Shown here piece after piece: positions 7,341 through 15,522 of a stretch of 64,000 nucleotides of DNA. The notes under the pieces were generated by a model. It was not told the origin of the DNA. It was given only the letters and a program-made list of their open reading frames with translations, and ran no database searches. The translations under genes were made by a program, and so were the position numbers. How positions within the stretch are numbered: the stretch's first letter is position 1; each line of letters opens with the position of its first letter. This stretch comes from Fimbriimonas ginsengisoli (GTDB lineage: Bacteria > Armatimonadota > Fimbriimonadia > Fimbriimonadales > Fimbriimonadaceae): contig JACOSL010000031.1 of the NCBI GenBank assembly GCA_016179045.1, positions 21,220 through 85,219 of the forward strand. Direction: 5' to 3'.

Positions 7341-8381
7341 ATGGATATCTTGCAGCAGCTAAACCAGATTGCCCAGGAACGAGACATCGAGTTGCAAGAA
7401 CTCCTCCAGGAGATTGAGGAGGCGCTTGCCGTTTCCTACAAGAAGTTCGTCGGCGCGACCGGGGATGTGGTCGTGCACATCGACCCTCAAAAGGGCTGGA
7501 CCGCCTTCCTGGAAAAGGAGGTCGTGGGCGTGGTCGCCGAACCGAGCTTTCAGATGAGCCTCACCGAGGCGCGCAAGCGCAAGCCGGAGGCCGAGGTTGG
7601 CGATTTCATCGCAACCGAAGTCGACCCGAACCGGTTTGGCCGCATCGCCGCCCAGACGTTCAAGCAGGTGCTGAACCAGAAGCTGCGGGAGGCGGAGCAG
7701 CGCCAGATTCAAGAGGTGTTCCACGAGAAGATGGGCGACCTCGTTACCGGCAGCGTGACGCGGCGTGAGGGCTCGAGCATCTTCGTGGAAGTCAACCGGG
7801 TGGAGGCGGAACTGCCGAGGCGCGAGCAGGTGCCCACCGAGCCGTACCGCCCGAACGACCGGATGAAGGTGTACGTGCTGCGGGTGGACGACAGCACGAG
7901 GCGCTTGCGGGTGATCGTTTCGCGCACCCACCCCAATCTCCTTCGCAAGCTGTGCGAACTAGAGATTCCAGAGATCGCCCAGGGCGTGGTCGTGATCAAG
8001 AGCGTGGCGCGTGAGCCGGGCCAGCGCAGCAAGCTGGCGGTTGTGACCACCGACGAGCGAGTGGACCCAGTGGGCGCGTGCGTCGGGCCGAGGGGCGCGC
8101 GGGTTCAGGCCATCGTGGACGAACTTTACGAAGAGAAGATCGACATCGTGCCCTTCAGCGAGGATCAGAAGACGTACATCACGAACGCGCTCAGCCCTGC
8201 CAAAGTCAACTCGCTCAAACTGAACGAAGAGGAGCACAGCGCCTACGTGGTCGTACCCGACAACCAGCTTTCGCTCGCGATCGGCAAGGGCGGCCAAAAC
8301 GTGCGGCTTGCCGCCCGGCTGACCGAATGGAAGATCGACATCCGCAGCGAGGCGCAAGCGGCGGCGGAGGGCAAGAAGTAG
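7341..8381 (+). CDS. nusA: Transcription termination/antitermination factor NusA
   Basis: Protein of 346 residues that binds RNA polymerase and modulates pausing, termination and antitermination. It shows the RNAP-binding N-terminal domain (about 1-125), an S1 domain (about 133-200, GDLVTGSVTRREGSSIFVEV) and two KH domains, the first with VGPRGARVQAIV and the second with AIGKGGQNVRLAARL. It ends shortly after KH2, so the acidic-repeat C-terminal domains of proteobacterial NusA are absent, as in many Gram-positive and deep-branching bacteria. It heads nusA-ylxR-infB; rimP, often the first gene of this operon, is not here. The leader hairpin suggests attenuation. Confidence 0.96.
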   Translation: MDILQQLNQIAQERDIELQELLQEIEEALAVSYKKFVGATGDVVVHIDPQKGWTAFLEKEVVGVVAEPSFQMSLTEARKRKPEAEVGDFIATEVDPNRFGRIAAQTFKQVLNQKLREAEQRQIQEVFHEKMGDLVTGSVTRREGSSIFVEVNRVEAELPRREQVPTEPYRPNDRMKVYVLRVDDSTRRLRVIVSRTHPNLLRKLCELEIPEIAQGVVVIKSVAREPGQRSKLAVVTTDERVDPVGACVGPRGARVQAIVDELYEEKIDIVPFSEDQKTYITNALSPAKVNSLKLNEEEHSAYVVVPDNQLSLAIGKGGQNVRLAARLTEWKIDIRSEAQAAAEGKK

Positions 8382-8641
8382 CCGCCGGGCCGCAACGCAC
8401 CTGCGTCGGCTGCCGCCGAAAGGGCGATCAAGCCGATTTCCTTCGGGTGGCAGCGACTGCGGATGGTTCACTCACGGTGCGAGGTAAGGGCGGCGCCGGC
8501 CGGAGCGCCTATCTGTGCAAGCAAGTGTCCTGCATCGAAGCGGGCATGAAATCCGGACGGCTGGAGCGAGCCTTGCGGACGAAGTTTGAAGAAAGCGCGC
8601 GGGCGCGACTGAGGAACGAGTTGGAATGCAAACTGAGGTAA
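8327..8641 (+). CDS. ylxR: YlxR/RnpM-family RNA-binding protein (DUF448)
   Basis: Small protein of up to 104 residues encoded between nusA and infB, the classic position of ylxR. The family signature is clear: RTCVGCRRKG, FLRVAATADG, then GRSAYLC and a C-terminal helix KSGRLERALRTKF. YlxR proteins bind RNA, and in Bacillus one binds RNase P RNA. The start is uncertain: the only ATG in frame near the domain is at 8327, inside nusA (55-nt overlap), giving 26 residues before RTCVGC; no ATG, GTG or TTG lies between the nusA stop and the domain. It overlaps the infB start by 16 nt. A non-standard start closer to the domain is possible. Confidence 0.8.
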   Translation: MEDRHPQRGASGGGGQEVAAGPQRTCVGCRRKGDQADFLRVAATADGSLTVRGKGGAGRSAYLCKQVSCIEAGMKSGRLERALRTKFEESARARLRNELECKLR

Positions 8642-10566
8642 AGAAAGCAGACATGACCGTCGTGATCGCCGACTTGGCGAAGGAGTTTGAGATCCTTCCC
8701 GGCCAAGTCTCCGGCACGCTCGACGAGCTTGGCCTTGCCCACGAGGGTGGCCAGTTCGAGTCGGACCCGGAGACCCTCGAGCTTGTGCGCGAGGCGCTGA
8801 CAGAGGTGATCGGCACCAAGAATCTGACGCTCCAGCCGGGCCGCACCCCGAGGGACATCGCGACCGCCCTCGGCATGCCCCAGCAGGAAATCCAGAAGAC
8901 CCTCATGCTGAAGATGGGGGTGGGCGCGACCATCACCACCGCCCTCAAGGACGAGGTGGCAGAGCAACTCGTACAGCACTTCGGCTATGCCGTTACCTGG
9001 GCAACCGAAGTCAAGCCGAGACCCAGGCCCGCCGCCCATCCGAAGCCAAAAGTCGGCGCCCAGCACCGGCCACCGGTGGTGACCATCATGGGCCACGTAG
9101 ATCACGGCAAGACCTCCCTGCTCGATTTCATCCGCAAGACGAGCGTGGCCTCGCACGAGCATGGCGGCATCACCCAGCACATCGGCGCTTACCAGGTCGT
9201 CCTGCCCGAGGGCACGATCACGTTTCTCGACACGCCCGGCCATGCCGCGTTCACCGCGATGCGCGCCCGGGGCGCCCAGGTCACCGATATCGCGGTTCTC
9301 GTAGTGGCGGCAGACGACGGCATCATGCCTCAGACGAAGGAGGCGATCAGCCACGCCCGAAATGCGGGGGTGCCTATCATCGTCGCGGTCAACAAGATCG
9401 ATAAGCAGGGCGCGAATCCCGATCGCGTGCTCCAGCAGTTGCCCGAGCAAGAGGTGATACCGGAGGCTTTCGGTGGCCAGACCATCGTTTGCCCGGTGTC
9501 CGCCCTGACCGGCGAGGGCGTGCCCCACCTGCTCGAGATGATTCTGCTCCAGGCGGGCGTTTTGAACCTCACGGCCGACCCGAAAGGCAAGCTCGAAGGT
9601 GCGGTTATCGAGTCCAAGCTGGAGAAGGGTCGCGGGCCCGTTGCGACCGTGCTGGTTCAAGAGGGAACCCTGCGCGTTGGCGACACCATCGTGGTCGGCC
9701 ACGCGTTTGGCCGGGTCAAGGCGATGACGGACTACCGGGGCGAGCGCATGACCGAGGCGGCCCCTTCGACTCCGGTCGAGGTGCTCGGTCTCAGCGAGGT
9801 GCCCGCCGCCGGCGACGCGGTCGAGCCGACGGACGACGAGCGAACTGCGCGCGAGATCGCCACCGGCCGATCTCAGGAGGCGCATCGGCAGAGCCTAGTT
9901 TCCCCTTCGAGAGGGATCACCCTGAGCGAGCTGCGCGAGCGGCTGGCGGAAGAGGAGACTAAGGAGCTGAGGCTGATCGTCAAGGCGGACGTGCACGGGT
10001 CCGTGGAGGCGGTGCGCGGGCTCGTCGAGCAGATGAACAACCCGGAAGTGGAAGTTCGCGTGATCCACAGCGGCGTGGGCTCGATCGTCGAAAGCGACAT
10101 CCTGCTCGCCAACGCGGCGGGCGCGATCTGCGTGGGATTCAACACAAAGCCTGAGCCGGGCGCGAAGAAAGAAGCCGAGCGGCGTAAGGTCGAGATTCGA
10201 ACCTATACGATCATCTATGAGCTGATCGAAGACATAGAGAAAGCGGTCAAGGGCATGCTCGAGCCCAAATACGAGGAATCGTATTTGGGCACGGTCGACA
10301 TCCGCGTGCGCTTCGATCTGTCCAAGAAAGGCATCGTGGCCGGCTGCTACGTTTCCGAAGGGAAAGTTGTGCGCAACGCCAGCTGTCGGGTTTCGCGTGA
10401 TGGCGAAGTGGTGTTCAGCGGCAAGATCGGTTCGCTACGGCACCTTAAGGACGACGTGCGCGAGGTGACCGAAGGCATGGAATGCGGCGTGACGTTTGAC
10501 GGCTGGGACGAGTTTAAGGAAGGCGACAAGATCGAGGCCTTCGAACAGGTACTCGTCAACGCCTGA
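8626..10566 (+). CDS. infB: Translation initiation factor IF-2
   Basis: GTPase of 646 residues that positions initiator tRNA on the 30S subunit and promotes subunit joining. The N-terminal region is short (about 150 residues, with one helical IF2_N-like segment), so this is a compact IF-2. The G domain begins with GHVDHGKTS (156-164), then DTPGHAAF and NKID; domains II, III and IV follow, including [11 protein letters not shown] and [11 protein letters not shown]. Starts at 8626 or 8653 ([12 protein letters not shown]) are both possible; neither has a strong ribosome binding site. The gene overlaps the end of ylxR. Its last codons (FEQVLVNA) are repeated downstream at 10722-10749. Confidence 0.96.
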   Translation: MQTEVKKADMTVVIADLAKEFEILPGQVSGTLDELGLAHEGGQFESDPETLELVREALTEVIGTKNLTLQPGRTPRDIATALGMPQQEIQKTLMLKMGVGATITTALKDEVAEQLVQHFGYAVTWATEVKPRPRPAAHPKPKVGAQHRPPVVTIMGHVDHGKTSLLDFIRKTSVASHEHGGITQHIGAYQVVLPEGTITFLDTPGHAAFTAMRARGAQVTDIAVLVVAADDGIMPQTKEAISHARNAGVPIIVAVNKIDKQGANPDRVLQQLPEQEVIPEAFGGQTIVCPVSALTGEGVPHLLEMILLQAGVLNLTADPKGKLEGAVIESKLEKGRGPVATVLVQEGTLRVGDTIVVGHAFGRVKAMTDYRGERMTEAAPSTPVEVLGLSEVPAAGDAVEPTDDERTAREIATGRSQEAHRQSLVSPSRGITLSELRERLAEEETKELRLIVKADVHGSVEAVRGLVEQMNNPEVEVRVIHSGVGSIVESDILLANAAGAICVGFNTKPEPGAKKEAERRKVEIRTYTIIYELIEDIEKAVKGMLEPKYEESYLGTVDIRVRFDLSKKGIVAGCYVSEGKVVRNASCRVSRDGEVVFSGKIGSLRHLKDDVREVTEGMECGVTFDGWDEFKEGDKIEAFEQVLVNA

Positions 10567-10754
10567 CGCCCAGACAGGTGGTCCTCGGGCTATGCCTCAG
10601 CATTCCTCGGATGGGTTGTGCCGCGAATGCTGAGGCTTTCCGGGGGCACTGGGATAGCCTCAACATCGGGCCGGCACGAACCATCCGGCAGCAATGCTGA
10701 GGCATCGTAAAGGATCGGGCCGTTCGAACAAGTCCTGGTAAACGCCTGACGGCC
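10541..10754. repeat. Duplicated infB tail flanking a small inverted-repeat element
   Basis: The last 33 bp around the infB stop (from 10541) recur at about 10722-10754 with five differences and still encode FEQVLVNA plus stop. Between the copies lies an imperfect inverted repeat of about 32 bp per arm (about 10593-10623 against 10669-10704); both arms carry TGCCTCAGCATT or its complement, and the shorter palindrome half AATGCTGAGGC recurs at 10626. No open frame of note is present. The layout resembles a MITE-like insertion or a tandem duplication later filled by a palindrome. Confidence 0.6.
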
Positions 10755-10762
10755 AATATGAA

Positions 10763-10790
10763 CAAGGGCCGCGGCGTCCCGCAGCCCTTG
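10763..10790. terminator. Hairpin between infB and the DUF4870 gene
   Basis: CAAGGGC (10763-10769) pairs with GCCCTTG (10784-10790), with an inner GCGG/CCGC stem. It lies between the two convergent genes and could terminate both, but neither side has a strong T-tract. Confidence 0.45.
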
Positions 10791-10805
10791 GTCTCGTTTG
10801 AGGGC

Positions 10806-11267
10806 TTAGGTCTTGAACATCGCCTTGGTGAGGCCACCGGCGATCGGCGGTGTGTACTCCTCTCCCTTATTGGCGGCTACCGCGCCCATGATCGTAATAA
10901 CTATGTGGAAGATCCAGATCAGTGGCATCAGGATGAAGCCGATCAGCACGAAGGCTAAGATCCATGACGCCACGTAGGCGATGGCGATGAAAATCTCAAA
11001 GCCTAGCGCTTGGGTCGCGTGCTTGTGCACAAACGGCTTATCTTTGGCGACAAGGAAAAAGATCAGCCCCGGGATGAACCCGAAGAATATCGTGAGCACC
11101 CAAACCAGGGTCGCCTGCCCTTTGTCTTCTTGTGAAACCATGCCACCTCCCGACGGCGTGATACTTGGACCGGACGGTTTGGCGGGCTGCGAAGCCTGCG
11201 CCTTGCTCGGCCCGGCAACTTCTGGTTCAGACGCTTTGCCCGCGCCGGGCTCTGGGTCGTTATTCAT
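10806..11267 (-). CDS. DUF4870-type small membrane protein
   Basis: Protein of 153 residues. The first 45 residues are a Pro/Ser-rich hydrophilic segment; after DKGQATLVWVLTIFFGF come three hydrophobic segments and the family-like FVHKHATQALGFEI and NKGEEYTPPI motifs that mark DUF4870. The role of this family is unknown; it is an integral inner-membrane protein. The ATG at 11267 is preceded by GAGAGGG. The gene is monocistronic, convergent with infB. Confidence 0.75.
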   Translation of the reverse strand: MNNDPEPGAGKASEPEVAGPSKAQASQPAKPSGPSITPSGGGMVSQEDKGQATLVWVLTIFFGFIPGLIFFLVAKDKPFVHKHATQALGFEIFIAIAYVASWILAFVLIGFILMPLIWIFHIVITIMGAVAANKGEEYTPPIAGGLTKAMFKT

Positions 11268-11567
11268 GGTTGCCCTCTCACGTTACGACGCAGTATGACC
11301 TCATAGAGGTGCGAAAATATCTGGCCCGCCCGCCATCGCCCGCTTCGTTGTGCCCGGTTGAACGTACTAAACCATGGGTGTTGGGCAGCACGGTCAATGT
11401 GGTCGATGAAGCCCCATACCGATAATCCATGGCGGGCCGCCGGGTGGAGTCTGGACAAGACCCCAGCCAGGTCAGGTTGAACCTAAGGTATAACAGTTGT
11501 CGGGCGAACTGAACTTCACTGCCGCAGCTCTGCCGCCCGTACCTCGATTGATTTCAAGGAGAGGTTT
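11268..11567. other. 300-bp intergenic region upstream of pdhA
   Basis: No gene with any family resemblance is visible on either strand. The part near 11550 holds the pdhA ribosome binding site. A TATAAC near 11490 could be a -10 element, but without a matching -35. Nothing else stands out. Confidence 0.5.
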
Positions 11568-12584
11568 GTGGCAAAGCCAGCGCACAAGGATTTGATTGCG
11601 AGTCCGGCTGAGGTCGAGCAGGACTACCGCGACATGCTCTTCCTCCGGCACTTCGAAGAGAAGTGCAACGCCGCCTATCGGGCGGGCAAGGTCGGAGGCT
11701 ATCTCCACGTTTACATCGGCATGGAGCCGCTGGCGGTCGGCTGGCTCGGCTGCATCAAGAAGGGCTACGACCGCGTCATCGCTCCTTACCGCATCCACGG
11801 CCACGCGCTGACGCTCGGCTCCGATCCGGTCAAGGTAATGGCGGAGATCATGGGCCGCGCGGCCGGGCTCAGCCACGGCAAGGGCGGCTCGATGCACCTG
11901 TACGATGTCGAGAAGGGCTTCTACGGCGGCTGGGGCATCGTGGGCGGCCACACGCCGATTGCCGCCGGCCTCGCTTTTGCCGACAAGTATCGAAACGAGG
12001 ACCGGATCACCCTTTGCTATCTGGGCGACGGCGCTGCCAACGCGGGCGTGTTCTTCGAGACGCTCAACATGGTCGGGCTTTGGGACCTGCCCATCATCTT
12101 CCTCATCGAGAACAACCTGTTCGCGATGGGTACCCGCATCGAATACCACGCGGCCGACACCGAGCTTTGGAAGCGCGGCGTGCCGTTTGGCATCCACAGC
12201 GAGCGGGTGGACGGGATGGACGTCTTCCAGGTCAAACGCGACGCCCAACGCATAATCGACCGCGTCCGCCGCCAGCAGAAGCCGGCGCTCGTCGAGGTGA
12301 TGACCTACCGCTTCGCGGGCCATGGCGCGGCCGACAACGACCAGAGCCTATACCGGACGCCGAAGGAAGTTGAAGAAGCCCGCAGGCGCGACCCGATCGC
12401 CCTCATCGAGGGCTTCATCCGCGAGCACAACCTGATGACGCAGGAGAAGATGGAGGCGATCGACGCCGAGATCGTCGAGCGGGTCGAGGATATCTACCAT
12501 CAGGCCGACGCTCTCCCTTTCCCCGAACCGGGCGAGGTGTACGAGCACGTTTACACCGACATGCTGCCGGAGGAGGGCCACTAA
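11568..12584 (+). CDS. pdhA: Pyruvate/2-oxoacid dehydrogenase E1 component, alpha subunit
   Basis: Protein of 338 residues. With the beta subunit it forms the ThDP-dependent heterotetrameric E1 that decarboxylates a 2-oxoacid (pyruvate most likely) and passes the acyl group to lipoyl-E2. The ThDP motif runs from GDG (153-155) to ENN (181-183); APYRIHGHALTLG and GKGGSMHLYD are typical of PDH and acetoin dehydrogenase E1 alpha. The start is GTG at 11568 with AAGGAGAGG just upstream. The beta subunit follows with a TAATG stop/start overlap. Neither E2 nor E3 is nearby, so the complex must be completed from elsewhere. Pyruvate and acetoin specificity cannot be separated by eye. Confidence 0.9.
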   Translation: MAKPAHKDLIASPAEVEQDYRDMLFLRHFEEKCNAAYRAGKVGGYLHVYIGMEPLAVGWLGCIKKGYDRVIAPYRIHGHALTLGSDPVKVMAEIMGRAAGLSHGKGGSMHLYDVEKGFYGGWGIVGGHTPIAAGLAFADKYRNEDRITLCYLGDGAANAGVFFETLNMVGLWDLPIIFLIENNLFAMGTRIEYHAADTELWKRGVPFGIHSERVDGMDVFQVKRDAQRIIDRVRRQQKPALVEVMTYRFAGHGAADNDQSLYRTPKEVEEARRRDPIALIEGFIREHNLMTQEKMEAIDAEIVERVEDIYHQADALPFPEPGEVYEHVYTDMLPEEGH

Positions 12585-13558
12585 TGGCGGCCACGATCTA
12601 CCGCGACGCGCTCCGGCAGTGCCTCATCGAGGAAATGGAGCGAGACGACGACGTGTTCCTGATCGGCGAGGACATCGGGCGCTACCAAGGCACGTTTCGG
12701 GTGACGGCCGGGCTGTTCGACCAGTTCGGCGAGCGCCGAGTGGTGGATACGCCTATTACCGAGCCCGCTATCGTGGGGCTCGCCAACGGAGCAGCGATGG
12801 CTGGCCTTCGGCCGGTGGTCGAGATGATGACGATGTCGTTCTCGATCCTCGCCCTCGATCAGATCATCAACCACGCCGCTAAAATCCACTACATGACGGG
12901 CGGCGAGATCAAGGTGCCGATAGTGATTCGTGGTCCCGGCGGGGCGGCCAATCAACTGAGCGCGCAGCACAGCCAGTCGCTCGAAGGCTGGTATGCCCAT
13001 TGCCCCGGTCTCAAGGTGGTCGCGCCCGCGACCCCCGCTTGCGCGTACGGCTTGCTGCGCAGCGCCATTCGGGACGACAACCCGGTGATCTTCACCGAGA
13101 ATCCGGGACTCTATGGGCTGAAGGGCGAAATCCCCGACGATAAGGATTTCACGATCCCCTTCGGGAGCGCTCGGATCGCCCGCGAGGGCAAGGACGTGAC
13201 CCTGATCGCCTACAGCCGCATGGTGCACGTGTGCCTTGCCGCCGCCCAGACGCTTGCGGGCGAGGGCGTCGAAGCCGAGGTGGTGGACGTGCGCAGTCTG
13301 TTGCCGCTCGATACGGAGACGATTCTTGCCTCGGTTCGCAAGACTCACCGCGCGGTGGTTGTGTACGAAGACTGGCGGAGTGGCGCATTTGGGGCCGAGA
13401 TCGCGGCGCGAGTCGGGGAGCTTTGCTTCGACGACCTCGACGCGCCAGTGGGCCGGGTCGGGGGGCTCAACGTGCCGATGCCCTACACGCGCCCGCTCGA
13501 GCTTCTCTGCATCCCGAACGACCACGACGTGGTCGACGCCGTGCACCGGCTGAACTGA
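12584..13558 (+). CDS. pdhB: Pyruvate/2-oxoacid dehydrogenase E1 component, beta subunit
   Basis: Protein of 324 residues, the usual E1 beta length. It begins TIYRDALRQCLIEEMERD and shows the family blocks VFLIGEDIGRYQGTF, VVDTPITEPAIVGLANGAA, GGAANQLSAQHSQSLE and the C-terminal ASVRKTHRAVVVYED followed by VGRVGGLNVPMPY. E1 beta supplies the Glu that activates ThDP and the E2-binding C-domain. It is translationally coupled to the alpha subunit (ATG inside the TAA stop). The next gene on the same strand, a GGDEF protein, starts about 90 nt later and may or may not share the transcript. Confidence 0.92.
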   Translation: MAATIYRDALRQCLIEEMERDDDVFLIGEDIGRYQGTFRVTAGLFDQFGERRVVDTPITEPAIVGLANGAAMAGLRPVVEMMTMSFSILALDQIINHAAKIHYMTGGEIKVPIVIRGPGGAANQLSAQHSQSLEGWYAHCPGLKVVAPATPACAYGLLRSAIRDDNPVIFTENPGLYGLKGEIPDDKDFTIPFGSARIAREGKDVTLIAYSRMVHVCLAAAQTLAGEGVEAEVVDVRSLLPLDTETILASVRKTHRAVVVYEDWRSGAFGAEIAARVGELCFDDLDAPVGRVGGLNVPMPYTRPLELLCIPNDHDVVDAVHRLN

Positions 13559-13648
13559 GCTGCTCTGGGCCGAGCCTGCAAGATCGGCTCGCGGATTCCA
13601 ACAATTGACTCTGGCGTGCAGTTGGCGTCGCCTTTTGGAGGAGCACAC

Positions 13649-14782
13649 TTGAATCGGGCTGGCGATGAAACTGCGAACTTGAACGAGACCCTTGCCGCTG
13701 CGCGGGACGAGGTAAGCGCCCAACGTCGCGTCGTCGAGGAGTGCACGCAGCGCCTGGCCATGCAGGAGGCCGAGCTCAGCGGCCTGAAGAGCCGAATCGA
13801 CCGCGCGCACAGCCTGTACGCGGAGACCGCGCGGCGAATGGAGGACCTGTTCCAGGGGCTGCCCTTCGCTTGCTTCGGCTACGATGCCGAGGGGCGCATC
13901 CATCAATGGAACCGAGCCTGCGAGGAGCTGTTCGACCTGCAAGCGTTTCAGGTGCTCGAGCGCTCGCTGGAGGAAGTGTTCGGAACGATGGCGGCGATGG
14001 AGGACCTTGCCGCCATCGGCAGCAAGCCATTCGAAGGATCGGTGGTCGAAAAGCTGCTGTGGAAGCGCGATCGGGAAGACGGCAAGACCCAGTGGATCGA
14101 GACCACCGCATTCCCCGTGCGCAACGAGCGCGAGCAGATCGTGGCCGCCGTCTGCGCAAACCTCGATATCACCGACCGCGCGGTGTATGAAGCCCAGCTT
14201 GAGCAAAGCATGGAGAGGATCAACCGCTATAGCGCGGAATTGGAGGCGGCCAACCAAAAGCTCGAACAGCTGGCGGTCACCGACGGCCTCACCGGCCTTC
14301 GCAACCACCGCAGCTTCCAGCAACGCCTCGAAGCGAGCATCGCGGATGCGCGAGAGACCGACAGCCCCATCGCCCTCGTGCTGCTCGATGTAGACCACTT
14401 CAAGAAGTTCAACGACGCCTACGGGCATCCGGAGGGGGACCGCGTGCTCCAAGGGGTCGCGGCGGTTCTTGCCAGCTACGGAGACGAGCCCTTCACGCCC
14501 GCGCGGTATGGGGGCGAAGAGTTCGTGCTCGTCCTGCCCGGTTTGGCGGTGGAGGACGCGCTGACGACCGCCGAGCGGGTGCGGGGCGAGATCGAAGCGG
14601 CGCAGCCCACGGGCCGGCTCGTGACCGCCAGCTTGGGACTTGCGATCTGGACGCCCGAGATGCGCGGACCCGGCGAACTGATCGCCCAGGCGGATAAGGC
14701 GCTCTATAAGTCCAAGGCGGACGGCAGGAACCGGGTGACGCTCGCCAGTAGCCTTTGGGTGGATGAAAAGAGAGCGGCCTAA
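13649..14782 (+). CDS. PAS-GGDEF diguanylate cyclase
   Basis: About 377 residues. A coiled coil (about 10-60, Glu/Arg/Ala-rich) leads into a PAS domain (GLPFACFGYDAEGRIHQWNR, ending with the PAC-like DITDRAVYEAQLEQSM), then a second short coil and a GGDEF domain (TDGLTGLRNHRSF, LDVDHFKKFND, YGGEEF). The active-site GGEEF is intact, so it should make c-di-GMP. The inhibitory RxxD site five residues before GGEEF is replaced (DEPF), so product inhibition is probably lost. No membrane segment or signal is seen, so it is cytoplasmic. I prefer TTG at 13649 because GGAGGAGC sits about 6 nt upstream; GTG at 13616 lacks such a site. The stop overlaps the end of the convergent molybdoenzyme gene. Confidence 0.88.
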   Translation: MNRAGDETANLNETLAAARDEVSAQRRVVEECTQRLAMQEAELSGLKSRIDRAHSLYAETARRMEDLFQGLPFACFGYDAEGRIHQWNRACEELFDLQAFQVLERSLEEVFGTMAAMEDLAAIGSKPFEGSVVEKLLWKRDREDGKTQWIETTAFPVRNEREQIVAAVCANLDITDRAVYEAQLEQSMERINRYSAELEAANQKLEQLAVTDGLTGLRNHRSFQQRLEASIADARETDSPIALVLLDVDHFKKFNDAYGHPEGDRVLQGVAAVLASYGDEPFTPARYGGEEFVLVLPGLAVEDALTTAERVRGEIEAAQPTGRLVTASLGLAIWTPEMRGPGELIAQADKALYKSKADGRNRVTLASSLWVDEKRAA

Positions 14783-15522
14783 AGTCCGGCGAACCAGTCG
14801 TAGCCCTCTTCCGCCCAGAAATCCTTGGGCCGCTCGTCGGCGTAGCGGATTCGGCCGAGCCATTTGATGTTCTTGATCCCGTACTTCACCGGGATCACGA
14901 GGCGCAGAGGCGCGCCATGCTCGAATTCGAGGGGAGCGCCGTTCATCTCGTAGCAAAGCAGGGTCTGCGGGTGCATCGCGCTTCCCATATCGAGCCCAAC
15001 GAAGTACACGCCGTCGGCAGTCTCCATCGCAACATAGTCGGGGGCGCCATCGGGCGGGTAAGCCTTGACGAAATCCGAAAACCACGCGCCGCCCCAGCGC
15101 ACGGTTTGCGTCCAGCCCTCGATGCAATGCAATTCGGTGATCATCTCCACCTTGGGCAGGGCTTGGATGTCTTTGAGTCTGAGCGTGCGCGGCTCGTCGC
15201 CCGCCATGCCCTCGACGATGAGTTCGAAGTCTTTGGCCCGTTCTTCCGGTTGGCCTTCCTCGCCGTTCACCCGAGGCTTGGCGTTGATTCGGGATGCGTC
15301 GAAGGTCGGGGCAAGGCGAGCGGGCTCGTAGAAGTCTTGTCCGAAGGCGTCGGTGGCGTCTAAAGCTCGTCGCAGTGGCCAGACCAAGCCGCGCTCCGTC
15401 CGGCGCGACGCAATCCAGCGGATTGCCCCCCAAGCCCCCACGACCGCCGCCGCCGCCCAGAGGAAGCTGCGGCGCGAGATCGCGCGCATCTGGCGAGCGG
15501 GATCGTCGTGGATTTCGCTCAT
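14779..15522 (-). CDS. Tat-exported sulfite-oxidase/MsrP-family molybdoenzyme
   Basis: Protein of 247 residues. A Tat signal (AISRRSFLWAAAAVVG) sends a folded molybdopterin protein to the periplasm. The oxidoreductase Mo-pterin core is recognised by ITELHCIEGWTQTVRWGG, where Cys133 would ligate molybdenum, and by PLRLVIPVKYGIKNIKWLG near the C-terminus. MsrP repairs methionine sulfoxide in exported proteins and other members reduce small S- or N-oxides; the substrate here is not decidable. It overlaps the upstream cytochrome b gene by 4 nt, fitting an MsrPQ-like enzyme plus membrane quinol-oxidising subunit. The protein is shorter than E. coli MsrP. Confidence 0.85.
   Translation of the reverse strand: MSEIHDDPARQMRAISRRSFLWAAAAVVGAWGAIRWIASRRTERGLVWPLRRALDATDAFGQDFYEPARLAPTFDASRINAKPRVNGEEGQPEERAKDFELIVEGMAGDEPRTLRLKDIQALPKVEMITELHCIEGWTQTVRWGGAWFSDFVKAYPPDGAPDYVAMETADGVYFVGLDMGSAMHPQTLLCYEMNGAPLEFEHGAPLRLVIPVKYGIKNIKWLGRIRYADERPKDFWAEEGYDWFAGL

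Noticed and set aside
8509..9885. A 458-codon minus-strand frame over infB
   Set aside because: Antisense to IF-2; no domain.
11264..11458. A 64-codon minus-strand frame upstream of the DUF4870 gene
   Set aside because: No ribosome binding site, no domain, unusual composition for the genome.
12581..15433. A 950-codon minus-strand frame across pdhB and the GGDEF gene
   Set aside because: It is antisense to two clear genes and partly to the molybdoenzyme; its translation is low-complexity Arg/His/Leu with no domain.
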